Shown: piece by piece, positions 5,541 through 9,337 of the stretch
How positions within the stretch are numbered: the first letter of the stretch is position 1
How the letters are laid out: each line of letters opens with the position of its first letter
Translations under genes and position numbers: made by a program
Notes under the pieces: model-generated
Told to the model about the DNA's origin: nothing
Seen by the model: only the letters and a program-made list of their open reading frames with translations
The model's database searches: none
DNA from: Paracoccaceae bacterium
GTDB taxonomy: Bacteria > Pseudomonadota > Alphaproteobacteria > Rhodobacterales > Rhodobacteraceae
Reading direction: 5' to 3'
Length of the DNA stretch: 9,337 nt
Assembly (NCBI GenBank): GCA_013214715.1
Contig: JABSSB010000074.1
Coordinates: forward strand, 1 to 9,337

Positions 5541-6401
5541 TCACCCCTTCTGATCCAGTTGCAGCGCCCGCTGATAAACCGTACGCCGTTTAAGACCCGT
5601 TGCGCCCGACACCAGATCAGCCGCATCGCGCACCGACAGCGTTTTCAATGCCTGCCTCAATTGAGTGTCTATTTCATCTTCACTAATTTTCTCTGAAGTC
5701 CCACGTGCCACCAAGAGGACTATTTCACCCTTTGGCTGGTGCTGCTGGACGCTGGTGATCAGCCCCTCCAATGTGCCGCGTCTTATCTCTTCGAATTTCT
5801 TGGTGAGCTCTCGACACAAGGCTGCCTCTCTGTTTGACCCCAAAATGGCCGCCAAATCTACAAGGCTGGCCGCAATGCGTTTCGGGGACTCGTAAAACGC
5901 CAAGGTTGCCGGCACGTCCTTGAGCCCTTCGATCCTTGAGCGTCGCTGGCTTGAACCACTCGGCAAAAACCCCGCAAAAAGAACGGTATCGGTCGCCAGC
6001 CCGCCCAGCGTCAAAGCTGTGGTCAACGCTGTTGGTCCGGGCGCTGATGTGACCAGATGCCCGGCTTCTTGCGCCGCGCGGCCAAGGTCATATCCGGGGT
6101 CGGCAATCATCGGCATGCCTGCTTCGGACGCGTATGCGATCGATTGTCCAGCATCCAAGGCTGCCAAGAGCTTGGCGCGCATACCAGGTCCCGAGTGATC
6201 ATGATAGGCCATGATGTTTCGTCCATCGAGCGGGATGCCATGGATTTCCATCAGTTTTCGCAGAGAACGGGTGTCTTCTGCCGCCAACACATCTGCCGAT
6301 GCCAACACGTCCAGCGCACGCAACGTGATATCGCGAGCTGTCCCGATGGGCGTGCCGACAAAGTACAGCCCGGGGGACAATTTGAGTTTGTGGTAATTCA
6401 A
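5541..6401 (-). CDS. rsmI: 16S rRNA (cytidine(1402)-2'-O)-methyltransferase
   Basis: RsmI is a SAM-dependent methyltransferase of the tetrapyrrole-methylase fold. It methylates the ribose of C1402 in the 16S rRNA decoding centre. The length, 286 residues, is typical. Seen: LYFVGTPIGTARDITLRAL (12-30), LAAEDTRSLRKLM (39-51), AYHDHS (65-70), PGPTALTTAL (121-130), GFLPSGSSQRRSRI (144-157), FYESPKRIAASL (169-180) and CRELTKKFEEIRRGTL (196-211). The motif usually written SDAGTP is SEAGMP here (92-97). The only available in-frame start upstream of the conserved N-terminus is TTG at 6401, because a stop follows shortly upstream; its ribosome site is poor. It is the first gene of the minus-strand operon and divergent from the lpoA-like gene across 77 bp. 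Confidence 0.95.
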   Translation of the reverse strand: MNYHKLKLSPGLYFVGTPIGTARDITLRALDVLASADVLAAEDTRSLRKLMEIHGIPLDGRNIMAYHDHSGPGMRAKLLAALDAGQSIAYASEAGMPMIADPGYDLGRAAQEAGHLVTSAPGPTALTTALTLGGLATDTVLFAGFLPSGSSQRRSRIEGLKDVPATLAFYESPKRIAASLVDLAAILGSNREAALCRELTKKFEEIRRGTLEGLITSVQQHQPKGEIVLLVARGTSEKISEDEIDTQLRQALKTLSVRDAADLVSGATGLKRRTVYQRALQLDQKG

Positions 6402-6444
6402 CGCTGGACCGCTCTTTCGTGATGTCTATGATCCCCAAGATCAC

Positions 6445-6459
6445 GCGGCACACTGCCGC
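6445..6459. repeat. Small perfect inverted repeat in the rsmI / lpoA-like divergent spacer
   Basis: GCGGCA (6445-6450) and TGCCGC (6454-6459) form a 6-bp GC-rich stem with a CAC loop. It ends 5 nt before the Shine-Dalgarno of the lpoA-like gene. In the 77-bp spacer (6402-6478) I could not place a convincing -35/-10 pair in either direction. Confidence 0.4.
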
Positions 6460-6464
6460 TTGTC

Positions 6465-6471
6465 GGGAGGG
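6465..6471 (+). promoter_or_regulatory. Shine-Dalgarno of the lpoA-like gene (decides the start)
   Basis: GGGAGGG lies 7 nt before the ATG at 6479. This favours that start over the in-frame GTG at 6419 and the ATGs at 6422 and 6428, and leaves a clean 26-residue lipoprotein signal peptide. Confidence 0.75.
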
Positions 6472-6478
6472 TGTATTA

Positions 6479-7657
6479 ATGGTCGCGTTTTTTGGTGGGT
6501 TGCGCAAGGTTGCTGGCATGGCCGTAGCGATGCTAGCAGCAGTGGCTCTGGTTGGATGTGACGTTAGCACGACATCCAGTTCAGGGCCATCGATTGACCC
6601 CTCGGCCCCGGTTCGGGTCGCACTTTTGGTCCCGCGCGGATCTACCCAAGGCGGGGATGCGCTTTTGGCGGAAAGCCTTGAAAATTCGGCGCGATTGGCC
6701 GCGCGTGATTTGCAGGGCGTGAATATCGACCTGCGCACCTATGACACCGCCGGGAATGCAACCGTCGCCGCGGCACGCGCGGCAGAAGCGATCAATGATG
6801 GTGCACAGATTATTCTGGGGCCCGTTTACGCGGAATCCGCAAACGCCGTTGCGGTCGCAGTGCGCGGATCGAATGTGAACGTGCTGAGCTTTTCCAACAA
6901 CGCTTCGATCGCGGGTGGAAACCTGTTCGTGCTCGGACCAACTTTCGACAACACCGCCCGCCGGCTGGTCCGGTTCGCCAGCTCTGTTAACAAAGGCAAT
7001 ATGGTTGTGGTGCATGGTACTGATGCGGGAGGCTCCTTGGGGCGCAATGCCATCGAAACCGCGATCTCGCAAACCTCGGGCGCGTCTTTGGCCGGATCTG
7101 TGCCCTACGCATTGTCGCAGCAAGGTGTGATCGACTCGATCCCTGCGATCCGCGATACTGCGGGCGGGTCTGGGGCAACCGCGATCTTCTTTACAGCCAC
7201 GACCTCGGGGGCGCTGCCGCTTTACTCACAACTTCTGCCGGAAAGCGGCGTTTCGGGACAGGTCTACCAATATCTTGGACTGACCCGGTGGGACGTGCCA
7301 GCCCAGACACTGTCATTGACCGGATTGCAGGGCGGCTGGTTCGCTTTGCCCGATCCGGCCCAAACCGCCCGTTTCAACAACCGGTACTCCGAAACCTACG
7401 GTGGTGCGCCGCACTCAATCGGATCACTTGCCTTCGACGGCATTGCGGCAATCGGAGCCTTGGTTGCGTCGGGCAACCGGCAGGCCTTGTCGGGCGCTGC
7501 GCTGACTCAAGGCGCGGGCTTTCAGGGGGGCACAGGTATCTTCCGCCTGCTGCCGGACGGCACCAATGAACGCGGCCTAGCCGTTGCTGCAATTCAAAAC
7601 AACGAGGTCGTGATCATTGACCCAGCCCCTGCCAGCTTCTCCGGCGCAGGCCTCTGA
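6479..7657 (+). CDS. LpoA-like lipoprotein (penicillin-binding protein activator family, periplasmic-binding-protein fold)
   Basis: This is a predicted envelope lipoprotein of 392 residues. Seen: a signal peptide with basic LRK, a hydrophobic core GMAVAMLAAVAL and lipobox LVGC, giving lipidated Cys27. A Ser/Thr/Pro-rich linker (28-44) follows, then a type-1 periplasmic-binding-protein fold with VRVALLVPRG (45-54), LRTYDTAGNATVAAARAAEA (85-104) and IILGPVYAES (111-120). SFDG-like SLAFDGIAAIGAL (316-328) and GIFRLLPDGTNERGLAV (353-369) are typical of the Peripla_BP_6/COG3107 group. E. coli LpoA, which activates PBP1A in peptidoglycan synthesis, is about 680 residues with an N-terminal TPR-like domain. 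That domain is absent here, so activation of a penicillin-binding protein is inferred from family and neighbourhood only. The +2 residue is Asp. The gene end overlaps the likely glnD start by 41 nt. Confidence 0.85.
   Translation: MVAFFGGLRKVAGMAVAMLAAVALVGCDVSTTSSSGPSIDPSAPVRVALLVPRGSTQGGDALLAESLENSARLAARDLQGVNIDLRTYDTAGNATVAAARAAEAINDGAQIILGPVYAESANAVAVAVRGSNVNVLSFSNNASIAGGNLFVLGPTFDNTARRLVRFASSVNKGNMVVVHGTDAGGSLGRNAIETAISQTSGASLAGSVPYALSQQGVIDSIPAIRDTAGGSGATAIFFTATTSGALPLYSQLLPESGVSGQVYQYLGLTRWDVPAQTLSLTGLQGGWFALPDPAQTARFNNRYSETYGGAPHSIGSLAFDGIAAIGALVASGNRQALSGAALTQGAGFQGGTGIFRLLPDGTNERGLAVAAIQNNEVVIIDPAPASFSGAGL
7604..7608 (+). promoter_or_regulatory. Shine-Dalgarno for the TTG start of glnD
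   Basis: GAGGT lies within the end of the lpoA-like gene, 8 nt before the TTG at 7617. It is the best-spaced ribosome site near the beginning of the glnD frame, which opens after a TGA at 7611-7613. Confidence 0.55.
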
Positions 7658-9337
7658 GGCCAGACAAGCTTTTGTCCAATACGCCGCTCCGCGCGGCGAG
7701 TTGCTGACCGACCCGGACAAGATCATTGATCAATCCGTAGTTCTGGCGCGAATCGACGCTTTGACGAGAGGCAGCGATGCGCCGTCCGGGCTACGTCCGC
7801 AGGTGACCGATATCCTGCGCGATGCAATGGCTGCGGGGCGTCAAGCCATTGCTGATGGGTTCGCGGATAACCCGTTTGATGCGCGGCGCATGACGCGATC
7901 CTATACCTATTTGACCGATGTGATCATGATCGCTGCTCTTGCCGCAGCTCGGCACATTGCAGCCTCTCCGACATCAGACGCCACGCCGCTGGCTTTGATT
8001 GCGGTAGGTGGGTATGGGCGCGGGGAAATGGCTCCGGCTTCAGATGTGGATCTGCTGTTTCTAACCTCGGGCCGGATGCCCGCCGACACCGAAGCCGTGA
8101 TTGAGGCAATGCTGTATATTTTGTGGGATTTGCGGCTAAAAGTCGGTCACGCAAGCCGCACGATCAAGGATTGCATCAAGTTGGGCGGCGAAGATTTCAC
8201 CATCCGCACCTCGCTTTTGGAACATCGCCTGATCACCGGTCCGCGTGACTTGAGCGACGAGTTGGCAACAAGGCTGCGCAACGACCTGTTCGCCAATACT
8301 GCGCGAGAATTTGTCGAAGCCAAACTGACCGAGCGTGAACGTCGCCATGAACGGCAAGGCGCCCGATATATGGTCGAGCCGAATGTCAAAGAAGGCAAAG
8401 GCGGGCTGCGGGATCTGCAATCGCTTTACTGGATTGCCAAATATACGCAGGACGTCACAGACATAGAAGATCTGGTCGCCAAGGACGTATTCAGCCCCGA
8501 AGAACTCAAGCTATTTGTGCGGGCAGAAGACTTTTTGTGGGCTGTGCGCGGGCATTTGCATCTGATCACTGGCCGCCCCACCGAAAAGTTGAGCTTTGAT
8601 CTGCAAGTCGAAGTTGCAGATCGCATGGGCTATCAGGACAAAGGTGGACGGCGCGCGGTTGAGGTGTTCATGCAGGATTACTTCCGCAATGCCACAGCAG
8701 TGGGCGATCTGACACGCATCCTTTTGTCCAAGCTAGAGGCTAGCACGCTGAAACCAGAGCCCTTGCTGGAACGCCTGTTCAAGCTCCGCCCGCAGGTGAA
8801 ACCCGGCTATCAGGTCATCCACAATCGTCTAGCCATCGAAGACGAAGAGGCGTTTATTGCGGACAAGCTGAACCTGCTGCGCCTATTCGGCGAAGGCCTG
8901 CGCACAGGCATGTTGCTGCATCCCGATGCGATGCGCCTGGTCACGGCCAACCTGCACCTGATTGACGACGCCATGCGCCGCGACCCAGAGGCCAACCGTA
9001 TCTTTCTGGATCTGCTTCTGGAACACGGCAACCCCGAACGCGCTCTGCGCCGGATGAACGAATTGGGGCTTCTATCGGCATTCATCCCGGATTTTGAACC
9101 GATCGTGGCAATGATGCAGTTCAACATGTATCACAGCTACACGGTGGATGAGCATATCATCCAATGCATTAGCCAGTTGGCAATGATCGAGAAAGAAGAA
9201 CTGACCGATGATTTGCCAGTCAGCTCGGAAATCCTCCAAAGCGGATTGAACCGTCGCGTTCTTTATGTCGCGATGCTGCTACATGATATTGGCAAGGGGC
9301 GCGAGATGGATCATTCGATCCTTGGCGCGCAGATTGC
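7617..9337 (+). CDS. glnD: [Protein-PII] uridylyltransferase / uridylyl-removing enzyme (partial, 3' end off the right edge)
   Basis: GlnD is the nitrogen sensor that uridylylates PII proteins (GlnB/GlnK) when glutamine is low and removes UMP when it is high. The 573 visible residues are open to the window end. Seen: the nucleotidyltransferase motif GGYGRGEMAPASDVDLL (131-147, metal-binding Asp143 and Asp145), LYILWDLRLKVGHASRTIKD, FTIRTSLLEHRL and RYMVEPNVKEGKGGLRDLQS, all hallmarks of the GlnD core. The HD uridylyl-removing domain begins with FNMYHSYTVDEH and LLHDIGKGREMDHS (His556, Asp557). The rest of HD and the two C-terminal ACT glutamine-sensing domains lie outside. The start is the uncertain part: TTG at 7617 has GAGGT 8 nt upstream and no ATG occurs in frame near the beginning. 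This start overlaps the lpoA-like gene by 41 nt in another frame, implying translational coupling. Confidence 0.95.
   Translation, partial: MTQPLPASPAQASEARQAFVQYAAPRGELLTDPDKIIDQSVVLARIDALTRGSDAPSGLRPQVTDILRDAMAAGRQAIADGFADNPFDARRMTRSYTYLTDVIMIAALAAARHIAASPTSDATPLALIAVGGYGRGEMAPASDVDLLFLTSGRMPADTEAVIEAMLYILWDLRLKVGHASRTIKDCIKLGGEDFTIRTSLLEHRLITGPRDLSDELATRLRNDLFANTAREFVEAKLTERERRHERQGARYMVEPNVKEGKGGLRDLQSLYWIAKYTQDVTDIEDLVAKDVFSPEELKLFVRAEDFLWAVRGHLHLITGRPTEKLSFDLQVEVADRMGYQDKGGRRAVEVFMQDYFRNATAVGDLTRILLSKLEASTLKPEPLLERLFKLRPQVKPGYQVIHNRLAIEDEEAFIADKLNLLRLFGEGLRTGMLLHPDAMRLVTANLHLIDDAMRRDPEANRIFLDLLLEHGNPERALRRMNELGLLSAFIPDFEPIVAMMQFNMYHSYTVDEHIIQCISQLAMIEKEELTDDLPVSSEILQSGLNRRVLYVAMLLHDIGKGREMDHSILGAQI

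Noticed and set aside
6419..6478. N-terminally extended lpoA-like protein from GTG 6419
   Set aside because: The extension would bury the signal peptide behind 20 polar residues; GGGAGGG before ATG 6479 gives a proper lipoprotein signal.
1..9337. Mobile elements, CRISPR, tRNA/rRNA, phage or defence system
   Set aside because: Reading both strands, I found no transposase, repeat array, RNA gene signature, or toxin-antitoxin or defence motifs; coding and short spacers account for the whole window.

Overview
This window looks like chromosomal core DNA from an alphaproteobacterium of the Rhodobacterales (Roseobacter/Rhodobacter group). This is inferred from an RpoH2-type sigma factor, a GlnD of the alphaproteobacterial kind, the block lpoA / rsmI-yraN-gshB facing a comM-like gene, and a glutathione S-transferase with a cysteine-rich tail. 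Gene density is very high. No tRNA, rRNA, insertion sequence, phage gene or CRISPR array is visible.

Layout: (1) Positions 1-463, minus strand: the N-terminal half of a heat-shock-type sigma factor (rpoH2-like), running off the left edge. A 99-bp divergent spacer (464-562) carries a candidate ECF-type promoter for it. (2) 563-1659, plus strand: two overlapping genes, cobU/cobP (adenosylcobinamide kinase/guanylyltransferase) and a histidine phosphatase, possibly the alpha-ribazole phosphatase step of cobalamin assembly. (3) 1734-2600: a glutathione S-transferase-like protein with a C-terminal TRASH-like C-x20-C-x3-C motif. It sits behind a perfect 17-bp palindrome and a good sigma-70-like promoter. 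(4) 2658-4169: comM/yifB, an AAA+ helicase-like ATPase used in natural transformation, preceded by a near-consensus CtrA site. (5) 4166-6401, minus strand: rsmI, yraN and gshB in that transcription order. They converge on comM, so both stop codons lie in the same TTAA. (6) 6479-9337, plus strand: a short LpoA-like lipoprotein, then glnD (PII uridylyltransferase), which probably starts at a TTG inside the lpoA-like gene and runs off the right edge.

The genes are mostly housekeeping or stress-related: stress transcription (RpoH2), cobalamin assembly, glutathione synthesis and use (gshB, GST), DNA uptake and recombination (comM), 16S rRNA modification (rsmI), envelope growth (lpoA-like) and nitrogen sensing (glnD). 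I see no convincing new multi-gene system. The more interesting signals are regulatory or structural: the candidate rpoH2 promoter, the CtrA-like box before comM, the GST-TRASH fusion, the shared stop tetranucleotide, and the lpoA-glnD overlap.
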